Shown here piece by piece: positions 36,254 through 48,600 of a stretch of 64,000 nt of DNA. The DNA lies in NCBI GenBank assembly GCA_020746105.1, contig CM036617.1:138473845-138537844 (forward strand). Reading direction: 5' to 3'. Positions within the stretch are counted from its first letter, which is position 1. Every line of letters begins with the position of its first letter. The notes beneath the pieces are model-generated. The model was not told the DNA's origin. It was given only the letters and a program-made list of their open reading frames with translations, and searched no databases. Made by a program: the position numbers and the translations under genes. The DNA is from Trogon surrucura (lineage: Eukaryota > Chordata > Aves > Trogoniformes > Trogonidae).

Positions 36254-37334
36254 GGCCATGTATTGGACTTGCGTTGTCAGGTTTTGGTAGCGAGTGGGGC
36301 TACAGGACTGGCTTCTGTGAGAAGCTTCTGTGTGTGACAGAGCCAATGCCAGCCAGCTCCAAGGCAGACCCTGCTACTGGCCAAGACTGAGCTCATCAGT
36401 CATGGTCGTAGCGCCTCTGGGATAACACATTTAAGAAGTGAGAAAAGAAAAAAAAATGCTGCACAACAGCAGTTGGGAAAAGAAGAGTGAAAATATGAGA
36501 GAAACAGCCCTGCACACACCAAGGTCAGTGAAGAAGGAGGGGGAGGAGATGCTTCAGGCTCTGGAGCAGGGGTTCCCCTGCAGCTGGTGGTGAAGACCAT
36601 CATGGGCTATACCCCTGCAGCCCATGGAGGTTAACAGAGGAGCAAATGTCCACCTGCAGCCCCTGGAGGACCCTACATCAGAGCATGTGAATGCCCAAAC
36701 GTGGCTGTGACCCTGTGGGAAGCTCACATTGGAGCAGGCTCCTAGCAGGACCTGCGGACCCATGGAGAAAGAGGAGCCCATGCTGGACCAGGTTTGCTGA
36801 CAGGACTTGTGCCCTGTGGGGGACCCATGCTGCAGCAGTCTGTTCCTGAAGGACTGCACCCCATGAAAAGGACCCACACTGGAGTAGTTCGTGAAGAACT
36901 GCAGTCTGTGGGACGGACTCATGTTGGAGAAGCTGGACTGTCTCCTGTGGAAGGGACCCCACACTGGAGTGAGGGAAGTGTATGAGGAAGGACCTGCAGA
37001 GAAGTGATGAAGAGACCACAACCCCCATTCCCTGTCCCCCTGTGCTGAAGGGGAGGAGATAAAGAAAAATCATGAGTGAAGTTAAGCTTGGGAAGAAGAG
37101 AGGGGCAAGGGGAAGTTAGTTTGGTTTTATTTCTCATTACCCTACTCTGATTTGATTGGCAATAAATTAACTCCCTCAAGTTGAGGCTGTTTTGCCCATG
37201 ATGGTAATTGGTGAGTGATCTCTCCCTGCCCGTATCTCAGCCCATCAACTTTTCGTTATTTTCTCTCATCTATCCAGCTGAGAAGTGTTTAGCTGGCACA
37301 TGTTGTCCAGACAGGGTCAACCCACCACAGGCCA
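36254..37334 (+). repeat. Solo LTR with perfect 5-bp target-site duplication (LTR 36259-37329, 1071 bp)
   Basis: The LTR opens TGTATTGG and closes CAACCCACCACA. It is flanked by GGCCA at 36254-36258 and GGCCA at 37330-37334. A 5-bp duplication fits the ERVL (class III) habit. The AATAAA at about 37163 gives plus-strand orientation. From about 36660 to 36985 the LTR holds at least six diverged copies of a CCCACACTGGAGCAG-type motif alternating with CCTGTGG/CCCATGGAGG units. These produce long but meaningless open frames on both strands. There is no internal retroviral DNA, so it is a solo LTR; the perfect duplication suggests moderate age. Confidence 0.85.
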
Positions 37335-40300
37335 TCAATGATATAATAACAGCACACAACTCCTTTCACTCATCTTTCCACTTAAGGCTCTGTTCACTTA
37401 AAACAGCATGAAAGTTTGTTTTGCGAAGTAGCGCTACAAATCACAGGTTTTCTGTTGATAATATCATATATCCACATGTGCTGGTTTTTCCTACTTTCAA
37501 CTGAACCAGCTTTCGAAAAAGACAAAAACTCAACTCAAAGCAAGAACGACTTGCAGGCCTAAAAGTTTCCTGGGTTGAAAAAACTGCTAGTAGGAAGGAG
37601 AACAGCAGTAAAATATACTCAACTTGCTGTAAACTAATGGCAATACCAGTGGCCTACCATAGTAGTGGACCAATACAAGTAATCAGTGAGATGGTAATGC
37701 TCCCAGCTGTGTGCATAAGAGTTACTAAGAAATTTAATTGCCCAAAGGAGGAACTGCTAACCACTTAAGTCATTTCTCACTGTATTTGAATGACACAAGA
37801 CTGGGAGTGTTCTTCACATGAAGTTCTCTTCTAACACACAAAAATTAAAGAAAAGTTGTTTAAAGGAAATGGTTATCCAGTTTCAGTTCTTGTGCATAAA
37901 ACAGAGTGCTTACATTTTGGAATGGAACTATCACCTCAACCCAGCAAGAACTTGGGAATAATTCCCTTCCGTCAAATTTACCCCAGAGCTTAACCAAGCT
38001 GTTCAGTGTTACCTTCAAGCTGAGCACAAATGTATGTTGACCCAATATTAGATTACTTAGACCGGTTAGATTATTTCAGTTAAGTGACAAAATGAGAGTT
38101 TTGAAGCTTTTATCTGTAACTTTTAATGGACAGGAAAACATGAAGACTTTGGAAAAAGATGCTTATTAAAGTGCTATTAAAGGACTGTGAAAGTAAGCAC
38201 GTCTACAAGTTGATGTTATATACACATGGTTCCATTAAATACAAAGCACTGCTTTAATGCACCTAGACCTGTTTGCTATAGCTTTATCATTTCTCCTGAC
38301 AAGAAAACAGCATTGTTCCACTCAGCAGTGATCAAGGTATCTGTCAGTTTGCCAAGAAAGCCTCTATTAAGGGAGATGATCAGAGGCATAAGTCAAACTA
38401 GAAAGTCGTCCCGTTTGTCCCGTGACTCATGGCATCTCATTTCTTGAAATTGGTCCTTCACATTACACATTTTAAGAATGGCATATTAAATGTATTTACC
38501 CTGCACCTTTTATTTGACAAATCAGAAATTAAGAAAACCCAACACATAAGCCTAAGAGTGAAGTATGGCTGTGCATGTGCCATTGAGAACAAATAAAATT
38601 CTGATTTCAATACTCACTATCATTACTATGCTAAGTAAGAAGTTCTGTGTGACCTGGTTTTGGAACCCAGAAACTCTGGCTATGCTCAGAAATCAGTTTG
38701 AAATGTCAGTTATTAAAACTCCGCTAGTCCTTTCAGAGTACAGTAAATACACACCTCTTGTTGTTACAATCACCAGCTGGCAATGCATCAGCCTGCTATG
38801 TGGGGGAGATTAACTTATTATCACACATGAAAATCAGATTTATGCATCCTACTTGTACTTCTCATGTACGAAGACACAATAATAAAACAAGACAAAGAAC
38901 ATCACACTTCTGCAAAAAGACACTTCACAATGAAGACTACAGGAACACCAGTTACCCAGTTTTAATATTTGTAAACAATCCACAGTTTCATAATCAAAAA
39001 GCTAGGAGCCTGCAAGTACATCACAATTCTCTGATACATAAATCACAACAGACATGAGAAGACATTTAAAACACATAGTTGTAAACTCTGAGTTCATGGT
39101 GTCACTTAAAACTCCGTGACACCCATTCTCAGAACATGTACTATGTCACAGCTTATGTCAAAAGATGACAAAATCAGCCTTTTTTCCTGCAGTAAACTGT
39201 TGGAAACAAATATTTAATAATATAACTTAACAGTCTATTCTTATCTTCACCACTTGTGCTGTTATATTGTAGTCTGTTCTGTTATTCACTGGCTAGAACA
39301 TATGACAAAAGGCAAAGAGGCTTGTTTAAATTTTTTTACTTTAGATGCCTTGGAATTGACTCTTAACTTGGAGCATAGTCCTACAAAAGCAGAAAAGGTT
39401 AATAACATGCACTGGCCCAAAAGCAAACAAGGCGAGATACAGGTTTCCAACACTGTCAAAATATTTACAACATGTTGTGTAAGCCAGAGTAGTTTTTAAA
39501 TATTTGCATATTCTAAAAAGTTTAACCAAATCACATCACTTGAAGCCTTAGAGACAGTCTGTTGTTGCTTCAGAGCTCATTAATGTGCAGTGTTACAATA
39601 TTCATGCTAGCTCTATCCCTATTTACTAATTAGGGCTGGGTCCCCTCTCAAATATTGACACATCCTGTCCAACAGAACTCACAGGACTAGAGCCACTGTG
39701 AACTGCTGTGCATTGGTAAAGCAGAATCACTCGCACTCCAAGAAGCACACACCAAGGCAGATTCTAGACCCACACCATTAGAGAAATTCTCACCGTTCCC
39801 TTTCAACCCAAGCAAGGTACCGTGCAGGACAGCACATAAAGGAATGACACTCAAGTCTTGTGACAAATTCTACTATGAATGTACACGGGGAATCAACCCC
39901 AGGATACAACAGCCTTTTTACTACCAACTTCTGGTTATTCTTCCCAACCTCAGTGAGTCAAATAGCCAGGTAACATTCATGTTAAATACACCACTTTATT
40001 CTACCACAGATTCAGAATACTTTGCTCGATTTATCTCAGTACAGCTACATCACTGCTATTTCCTGCTTTCTTCCTTCTCACGTCCTGAGAACACTTCATC
40101 ATTACATTAAGTTAAGCCAAAAATCAGTAACTAGACTTAGTTGAAAGGAACAATGCTATGGATTAAGACAGAATTTGAGTTAAATCCTATGCTACAAAAG
40201 AGTCGCTCATCTCATAGACTAGTCTTCAATTCAAGCTTTAGAGACTTCATTTCACGTCTCAGGCAACAAGTAAATCATTAAATCTTATAATTTTCTTTTA

Positions 40301-42940
40301 AAAAGCAGAGATCCCAAGAACCAACAAAACACTACTCCAATGTATTAGTTTACATGCATATTTAAACAAATTTTTTTAAAAATAAAATAAAAAATAATTA
40401 AAAAAAAAAAATCAATCTGTATCCACCACCCTCCTCCCTTAGTGTGCAAGATGTAACTTTTTCCAGGACCTGTTACTCCCACATTACGAAAGTCATGCAA
40501 CAGCTAGGCAGAAAGCTACTTTTTAACTAGTTTGTATTACTCCCATACAAGCACAGGCAACTCTTGACTAGCAGCACTGCTATGCATTTTATCCTCTTCC
40601 ATTCTAGAGACAAACACAGAAGTCTCTTGTCCTGCATTTACCAATTCACGTCACAGTAACCTTTGGGCTCATTTGTACCACAACTGGAAGCACAGAATTG
40701 AAATAAGGACATCTTTAAGCAAGTAGCTCACTCAGCTCTAGAAAAGGAAAAAGTGCCCATATGTTGTATAAACATATCATGAGACCAAAACTTCTCCTGC
40801 TAACACTAAATCATCCAAATGCATCACCTGGTAAAATAGCAGGTTCACAATACTAATTTTCAGGTTCACATCCAAGTGCTCTATTACAATAAAAGAAAGC
40901 AGACATATACCTATTAGAAAAATGCATCATCCAGGTATGCTCTGAAATTATTACTTAGATATATTCAGAGATCAAAATGTTTCCCAGAATATCACTGCTC
41001 AGTCAGAGAGCCATGTTACTACAATGGTATTTAAAATATTAAAGGAATAAAAAAGAAAAATTAGAGAAATGCAATTAAACATACACTGCAAGGTAAAATG
41101 AAGTTTTTGTTAGAGAGGTGACCTGTGGAATATAGAAACTCTCTCATAAACCTATAACAGTTTAAAAGAAGTTAAAGAACACTTAACACCATCCACAGAG
41201 ATGCATACAACTAGCACCAAGCCCAGAAATCACAAATGCCATCTAATTTGTCAGCTCAATATTAACTATTGCATCCACTTCCAGCACATCCCCTTCAAAA
41301 GGAAAGAAAAAAGCATTCAGGGGAAAAAAAAATATTCTAAACCAGTTTTGCCTAAAAACCATTAATAAACTATCTAATCTCTAACTACAATCGTGCCGAT
41401 ATTGGTTTTAACACTGATATTGTTGCTTGATATACCATATGCAGCTTAAGCCTCAGGGCAATTTTTAATGTTTATTCTAGTATTGCACCGGACAACACAT
41501 AGAGCCTGAGTGGAAGAAACTGAGTCTAGAACTACAAACTACGCGCAGAGGGGAGTTTGGAGCACTTGAACACTAAACAACCATGCTAAGGATAACACTG
41601 CAGAGCATGAGGTAGCACCTGCACTCCTCTCTTGCTTATCATACCTAAGCTGTGGTACGCGATGATTCGAGATCTCCAAAATGATGCTCTGCTGTGCTAA
41701 TTAGACATACCCCATATGCTAATACATGCTACTGTTTAAGCCAATTCAGTCATAATTGGCACAATATAACTGCACTATCTCTGAAGGCAAATTGCAAGTT
41801 TGACAAAATATAATTTCAGGCAGGTACAGGTATGAAAGAGCAAGCCCTCGGTGCTAATAACTTTAATAGTTAAAAATAATTAAGAAGTTTTGCCCATCTG
41901 AAATACAGTTGACAAACTGTTTTAGTTACTTCTCACCTCTAAGCAGAAATACAAGTCATCTTCTCCTTCCCATTTCCCCCCACCCCAAGTAAGCAATGAA
42001 GCAATGTTTTTTATTGGTCTCATCCCAGACATAGGAGAATGATCTTTTTGTTGCACTAAAACTGTAATGAAAACTCAGTTGCTTGCATAGTAGGTCTTCA
42101 CTACTACTATTATAATAATGCACTGTTAATGTCTTTACCTTTTCCAAGTAGTGGAAAGGTTTTGTCTCTAGTGAAGGGCTGAACAAACTCTGGAATTAAA
42201 CCACATTAGCAAAGGGGAAAAAATCCCCCCTGTAGCAAGAGAAAACAGTCTTGTGGCAACCTTTCAAGCAGTCTGTTACGAGGTCGCGGAGTGCAATAGA
42301 AGAAAACCAAAGCGTCTAGCAAATCCGAAGGCTCATTTTCTATGCTGGTCTGGGTCATATACAAAAGATCAAACTTACTGAAATAGGTACAGGAAAGTTG
42401 AGCAGTGATGTACTTCTTTTAAACCATCCTAACTAATCTACAGTTTTAATCAAGAATGTCTATCAAGAAAACTGAGCATTTAAAACTGCAAGATTACATG
42501 CGGTTTTCAAACATTTCTTTTACAAAGGACAGGATATGCCACTTGCACCTTTCTGGCACCTTACTGCAAGGGTGGTAAAAGGACAGTGCCTCAGAAGACT
42601 TAGTCTATCAGCTTCTGAGTCACTCCAACCAGAAACAGCCAAGCAGCTGGGAAAGATGGATAGAGCAAGCCAGGCAGGCAGACACTGTAGATACCCTGTC
42701 TTTCTCTAACCAGGTAGCCTCGATGCACATAAAGAGCCTTCTGTGTCTCACACAGATGTTTCAGTTTGGGAGATGCACCGCCAAAAAAGGAAAAGTCAAG
42801 AGACAAGACGGCAATGGTGAGACCTGATTTAGCTGGGTCATTACGGGTACTCAGGAGACTGTGAGCAGTTTAAAGCCTCACTCTTTCTCGTAAAAACGCC
42901 TCCTCCTACCAAATCGCTATCGTTACCTGCCATCATCCAG
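37335..42940 (-). other. PACSIN2: PACSIN2 intron 1 segment near the promoter, no gene seen
   Basis: AT-rich intron with a low-complexity A/T tract at about 40370-40415. No exon or mobile element recognised. Alternative 5'UTR exons of PACSIN2 could be hidden here, but cannot be called without transcripts. Confidence 0.55.
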
Positions 42941-43625
42941 GACGCCGGGATTTCAAAGCAAACTCAACCGCTCAGTTCCAGCTCTCCCTCCTCGCTCCCT
43001 CTTTCTCCCTCCCCAAACCCGAAGCCGTCATCATCACCGAACGGGTCACTAAACTTCCCCGAGTACCGAGCTCTTCCCTCCTACAGGAAAACCGAGCCTC
43101 CCCACAGCCCAGTGGCGTCATCCTTCGCCAGCCCCAGCCCTGCCCTTCCCCGCCAGGCGCCCCGGCAAGGAGACCTTCACCTTCCCCGGCACCGCCGGAG
43201 AGGAGGCCCCGCCACCGCCGCGGGGCTCGCGGGCCTCCGCCGCCCCCTCGCCCCGCGCTCCCCGCAAAGGCGCGCGCTCCCCTCGCGCCCGCTTCCCCGC
43301 CGCACCTCAACACTGTCACTCCCGCCCGCCCCCCGCCGCCTCTCACCGCGGGGGCACCGAGCCCCTGCCGGCACCCAACGGGGCCTTCGCGGCACAGCCA
43401 ACCGACCGCCCCGCGCGGCCTGGCCTCACGGCGGGGCACGGACAGCGAGGGCTGAACCCACAGCCCGCCCCGCGCTCACCGGTGGGGCCTCGCTGCTCTG
43501 CTCCGCTCCTCACCGCCCCCCCTCCCCCTCCTGCCCCCAAAAGGCTCCAACGGGGATCTAAACCCCGGCCTCCGCCCCAAGCCTCTCCCCGAGGGTAGGG
43601 CCCAAGACGACAGCACCGCCCTCAC

Positions 43626-43715
43626 CTGAAGTACTGAGAACTGCCCGTCTCCTGTGCGCACCGGGGGCGAAGGAGAGAGAGGGGGCTGACGAGACGACAA
43701 GAGAGCGCGGACGAA
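43626..43715 (-). other. PACSIN2: Predicted PACSIN2 exon 1 (non-coding 5'UTR)
   Basis: On the minus strand, sequence downstream of the CCAAT cluster ends in AGTACTTCAG followed by GTGAGG (43620-43625), the best donor in the island. The right-hand boundary is only estimated from promoter spacing. No start codon in frame with the exon 2 protein is implied, since exon 2 has an upstream in-frame stop. Other weaker donors (near 43490 and 43345) could define alternative first exons. Confidence 0.5.
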
Positions 43716-43743
43716 CGCGACACAAACCCCGCCGCCCCAACTG

Positions 43744-43754
43744 CCCCCCCCCCC
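43744..43754. repeat. 11-base C run in the PACSIN2 promoter
   Basis: A G11 run on the transcribed minus strand between the CCAAT cluster and the predicted start region, within G-rich surroundings that could form a G-quadruplex. Confidence 0.8.
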
Positions 43755-43759
43755 GCGCC

Positions 43760-43940
43760 CGCCCAGCCTACTTCAACTCTCCGATTGGTGGACACCCAGC
43801 CGCTTCTCCATTGGGCGAAGGGGGAGGGCAACCACCCGCCCCTCCGCCGCCCATTGGCTCTCCGCGACTGCCAATTAACTCCGCTTCCTAGTCTGGGGCT
43901 GGAAGGGGAGGCGGGGGCAAAGGTATTTGGCGGGTGGTGG
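43760..43940 (-). promoter_or_regulatory. PACSIN2: Predicted PACSIN2 core promoter with CCAAT cluster
   Basis: Three ATTGG pentamers (43784-43788, 43810-43814, 43853-43857) are CCAAT boxes when read on the minus strand, and one CCAAT at 43871-43875 reads on the plus strand. Such clusters bind NF-Y and sit about 60-150 bp upstream of the start. TTTGGCGGG at 43926-43934 is E2F-like. There is no TATA box, as usual for CpG-island promoters. The arrangement predicts minus-strand start sites near 43700-43730. Direct evidence of the start is absent. Confidence 0.6.
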
Positions 43941-44331
43941 GTGTGTGCGACCACCTCAACGGCTGCTGGGGGCGCCTCGCGGCGGCCCGGGCCCCCGGCT
44001 CGGGGGGCGGCTCGTGAGGGTGCTCTGGCCAATGCGGCGCGGCGGGTGCGCGGCCGCTTCCCCGCGCCAGCCGGGGGCAGCCAGCCCGCCCCGACCGGCT
44101 CGGCGAGAGGGCAGCCGCGGCGTCAGGCGAGAAAGGCGCGCACGCGGTCGGGAACCGCTGGCAGTAACGGCAGAGCGCGACGTGAATGAAAGCATAGGCG
44201 CCTGTGTCCCGTTCCCACTGCGGGGGGCCGTGAACCAGCAGAATGATTTTCGTTTCCCGAAGCGGAATTTGACCGAGCCGATAGATCATGGAAAGTGACA
44301 GGCACTTTTTTCTTTATTTTTTTGCTTCTTA

Positions 44332-44877
44332 ATGCCCGAGAACGGTGAAGGCTTTAATTTCCCTTCCGATCCGGCGGCGGTCCCGCCGCGTAACGCAGTG
44401 CCCTCTAACACCACAATGCGGCAACGACCGTGCTGCGTTTCTGACTCTTCTCTGGCTCCCGTCTCTCCTCAGCTGAAGCCGCCTCTTGATGTGGGGGCCA
44501 CAGGGCAGGGCTTTGCCGGCTTGTCAGCTGCACTCGAGGCAGCGGTGGCTGAAGGACGGAGCCACCTTTCAAATACCGCTGCTGATTCGGTTAAACCTCT
44601 GTGTGCGGAGGCAAGTGACACGCTGACGGTGTCGCAGGCAGAACTTACCTCAGCCCTTGCCTATCTTTCAGACTTATTTGTTTTAGAGGACGGCGGCAGC
44701 CGTCGCGGTTACCTTATTTCGTCCCTTCAGCCTTTGCCGTCCCCTTCACCAGTCCCAGCCTTCCCCCTGTGTGCCCTTCTCATGCCCAATCTGCCTCCAG
44801 CATTGTCCCAGAGGACAGCCCGGTTTGAGGAGAGCGAGAGCTCTGGCCTCTTGGGCAGGGCCACAAAACAGTCCTGA
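44332..44877 (+). other. 181-codon open frame on the outer side of the CpG island, probably non-coding
   Basis: An ATG-led frame diverging from the PACSIN2 promoter, rich in Ala, Ser, Pro and Leu, with no domain, signal peptide or membrane segment I can recognise. The GC-rich base composition alone could keep it open. It could belong to a promoter-divergent non-coding transcript. I do not call it a gene. Confidence 0.2.
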
Positions 44878-45277
44878 GAGTACTTTCCTCTTGGCCATGT
44901 TTCTTATGCAAGCCTGCATATAATCAGCATAGACGCCAAGTCTTCCTGTACTCTTTCACTAAGTGCGTGACTCATTAACTTAAGGAGTTTTAAGTTCACT
45001 GGGAATTTAGATTAGCTTGGTACGGCTGCGAGACCATAGCACTAGGGTAAATTTTACATTCTGAAGAAATGTCCTTGGAAAACTGATTTGAAATAATTGC
45101 CATTAACATTAGTGCGAAATTTGGCCAGGCTCGTAAGCTTTCTAAGATTTAACACCGTTTCTCCCTTCCCTCATCTTCTCTGTTTTGTGTTGAAAGTTAA
45201 GAGTTCATATTTGAGAGGAGGAATCTTAAGATTGCTTGCTTCTTCTCTTAATTCTGACCACAGATGTGCTTTAGTTC
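44481..45277. other. Intergenic DNA upstream of PACSIN2
   Basis: The edge of the CpG island grades into AT-rich intergenic DNA. Apart from the end of the open frame above, no feature is seen. Confidence 0.6.
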
Positions 45278-45680
45278 TCACAGAATCACAGAATGTCAGA
45301 GGTTGGAAGGGACCTCAAAAGATCATCTAGTCCAACCCCCCTGCCAGAGCAGGATCACCTACAGCAGACCGCCCAGGAACGCGTCCAGGTGGGTTTTGAA
45401 TCCCTCCAAAGAAGGAGACTCCACAACCTCCCTGGGTAGCCTGTGCCAGTGCTCTGTCACCCTCACTGTGAAAAAAATTTTTCTCATATTTTTATGGAAC
45501 CTCCTGTGTTCCAGCTTGCACCCACTGCCCCTTGTCCTGTCAATGGACGCCACTGAAAAGAGCCTGGCACCATCCTCCTGACACTCCCCCTTGACATATT
45601 TATCAACATTTATGAGGTCACCCCTCAGCCTCCTCTTCTCCAAGCTAAAGAGACCCAGCTCCTTCAGCCTTTCCACACAG
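45278..45680 (-). mobile_element. CR1 LINE, 5'-truncated, about 0.4 kb
   Basis: It begins TCACAGAATCACAGAATGTC (reverse complement of the CR1 3' terminal repeats). On the minus strand it reads [35 protein letters not shown], then [20 protein letters not shown], the very C-terminus of CR1 ORF2. The coding frame is still open, so it is fairly young. Located about 0.8 kb outside the PACSIN2 CpG island. Confidence 0.93.
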
Positions 45681-48600
45681 CCAGTCTCATTAAACATGAG
45701 ATCAAGCTTTGCATAAATCAGCTCTCTCCACAGGAGATTACAAGTGATATATATAATCATAAATACAGCTCCTTCTGTATGGGCACGAATCACGCTTCCG
45801 TTTTGCCTAAAGCATTGTCAAAGCTGGAAATCCTCCCTGCCAGAACACTTAGACTTTCTTCAACCTCAACATCAAAACAGTCATTCATCTCTTTGTATGG
45901 TCAAATAATGCTCAAACTTGTTCAAAGATTGAAGAAACAGAACAGGAATTCACTGTAAATCACAGTGCTCCCTGGTAAAGCTAAGTTCATACTGTGATGA
46001 AAGGAAATTCCATTTTGGCAGAGGACAGAAGTTCAACCTGCAGTCAGCGGTGGACTGACACCAAAAAAACTCTCAACCATTCCACACAGAGTTGACTGAA
46101 TACCTCCAAAATCACTTCAGTGTGTGCAAAACCAGCGCCGATCACGTACATGCTACTGCCTATGAAAACCAGCGCTCATGTTCTTGTATGAGGCCAGTAC
46201 AGGGGCAGTGACTGTAAATGGAGCAAGAGGTGTATATTCAGAGCGTGAGTCTGGTTGCAAAAACTGTCAGTCAGTCTTTTAGTAATGAGGAAAATGGTGC
46301 TTTACTCTTCACATCAGCTATTCCCATGCATGGACTTTGCTAGGCCTCTGTACTGCTTATACATTTTATATATATAAAAACCATTACATTACAATGCATG
46401 TGTATACATTTTATTACTGTATTTACATACACATTTACCATACATGTACTTATATATTAACTATACTATATATTTTAAATATCTATGTATACATGTAACC
46501 ACAGTAAATTTAGTGTTCATGTCATAGTGCAAAGGCAGTGGTGTTGTTTTGGGAGTCCTACCAAAATTGAACAAAACCTTCCAAGGGAATGCTGGTGATC
46601 AGAAATGAGCAATTTACACAACATTTTTGCAGTAAAAAACTGGAGGTGGATTTTACTACAACTTGAGAAATAACAATTGTGCTTTCCAACTTCTCACTTA
46701 AACACCTTTATAAATCTGTTAACATGTTTACAAATGCTACAAAACACCTTTATAGATGTTACAAAATTATAAAGGTAAAAACCTAAAGGTAGAACTACTA
46801 ATTGGAAAAAAGAAAGTTCACCAAAATAATTTATATGAACATTTTAATTTAATATTTGGAGGTCTCTCAAGGCACCACTTTAGGGAACAGTGTTTTCAAG
46901 TTGATGAATACTCTCTTCTGGTTGCTTCCTACGCTTTTTTACATTTAGACAAAAAAAGCTTATATACCTTTGGAAGCCAGTAGGACAATAAAGCTATCAG
47001 GATTTTAAAAATACATTTTTAATTGCAAAGTTTTTGCCTCTTTGCCAAGTGTACCATTTGAAACGATTCAGAAGCAACATTATTAGAGTCATCTTAGTCT
47101 ACTTTTTGGATCAACACCATTGATGTCCCTGTGAATCACCTCTATATGCGAAAGTAGAATTTGCCTGTATTGAGGTTAATGCACAGGCTGCTGCAGTAAT
47201 TTGACTACATTACTTATAGTAACACAGCTTAATGTACGTATAAATATATACAGCCTTTAGGCCACATGCTTTGAAGAAATACATATATGCACTTGAAAAA
47301 CTGCTTGGGGAAATACACCTCAGTGGTTAATGAAGTACTACTTTTTTCATTTTATAAAATGTAAATTATCTTTATGCATATTCAAACACTAAGTTTTTCT
47401 TGTAGTGAATTAAAAGAGATTAGTGGTCTAATTATATCTGTTGTCAGTCATGCAACCTCCCAGCATGATGACACTATTACGATGCCATAAATAATTTACT
47501 GATACCATGAACCATACTTTAACATATGAATCATTTTGCTTTTAGTATTTTCATTTTTTTTTCCTAAATATTAAAATTCAGTTGTCTCTGAATGTTATCA
47601 GTTATATTCAGAGTATGACATCCTGGGAAAGATTATCTCAATCTTTTTTCTTAGAAGGCTAACAGTCTGTGCAGCCCTGTTCATAAGCATTTGATCTAGA
47701 CTGTTAGGAACAGGACAGGAAGTTTCTTTAAAAAAAAATAAAAATCCTTCTCTCATTTTAAATAAGTATCCCACGGTTATTTTTACTTTTAACACAATCT
47801 ATTTTTAAATATGCTTCTTGTGTCTTCTGCTGTCCTCAGAAATTCCATGTGTCCTTTTAAGCACTAATACTTTCTCTGTAATGAAATTCTGTCTTTTGGC
47901 TTCAGTCCGAGCAAATTTTATTGGTGTTTCTTGACTCTTGCAATAAACATTTCAGCCTCACCTTCCGAACGCTTCTCTCTAGCTAAGAAAGCCCATGTAT
48001 TATTTATATATATTAAGCATATATTTATTTACACTTAAAATCTAAATGTAAATCCTGAACGATGTTTTGATTGCAAGTGTAATGCCACTAGTGATTACGT
48101 ATTCCAACCAATGACACAGAATTTCGGAATAGTAAATTTAATTCCATTCAAATAATTTTCATACTCTCCAGACTTTTCAATTGCACAACAATTGTCTATG
48201 GGTATCTCAGATATGAATGATATGCTTTTAACAGGTACAAAATTTGAGAATAATTAAGGCATAGAAGTCTCTCAGTCGATGGTAAAGATATCTACGTCAC
48301 CAAAACAATTGGAAAAGTTCTGCTTCAAGCATGGGGAGTTTCTACAGGTTTGCCTAAGCTATGATGGCAACTTTTAAAAAGCAGAAAAAAAACAGTCTAG
48401 CAAAAAATAAAACTCAGTAAAAACAATCAGTTCTTCCAAGATGCTAATTTGTTTTCCTGTTTCCTCTTAATAATTGATTTTTTAAGAAAAATGCAGCTAA
48501 AGTCAGCTTTTCTCAGCAAAGCACGTTTAATTTATTTTCTGCAGAGAATACAGGAATAAAGTTTGTGTTTGTTTTTGTTAGGGAACCTTACGTGTCAGCA

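Larger units (their letters stand above)
42950..44480. promoter_or_regulatory. PACSIN2: CpG island over the PACSIN2 5' end
   Basis: A sharp switch from AT-rich DNA to very GC-rich, CpG-dense DNA (for example 43200-43500 and 43960-44150) that fades by about 44480. Such islands mark promoters of broadly expressed vertebrate genes. It lies on the expected 5' side of PACSIN2, about 36 kb from exon 2, and no other gene is expected here from the mammalian gene order. It contains an 11-base C run (43744-43754) and many open frames that are merely a result of the GC content. Confidence 0.9.

Noticed and set aside
36554-37073. Minus-strand frames of 155 and 131 codons
   Set aside because: They lie wholly inside a solo LTR and are kept open by its internal repeated motif.
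35203-37329. One provirus bounded by the two LTRs
   Set aside because: The LTR sequences differ, the spacer is ordinary intron, and the right-hand LTR has its own exact 5-bp duplication.
42972-44305. Many overlapping frames on both strands of the CpG island
   Set aside because: GC-rich sequence has few stop codons; the frames are Arg/Ala/Gly/Pro-rich with no domains and overlap each other.
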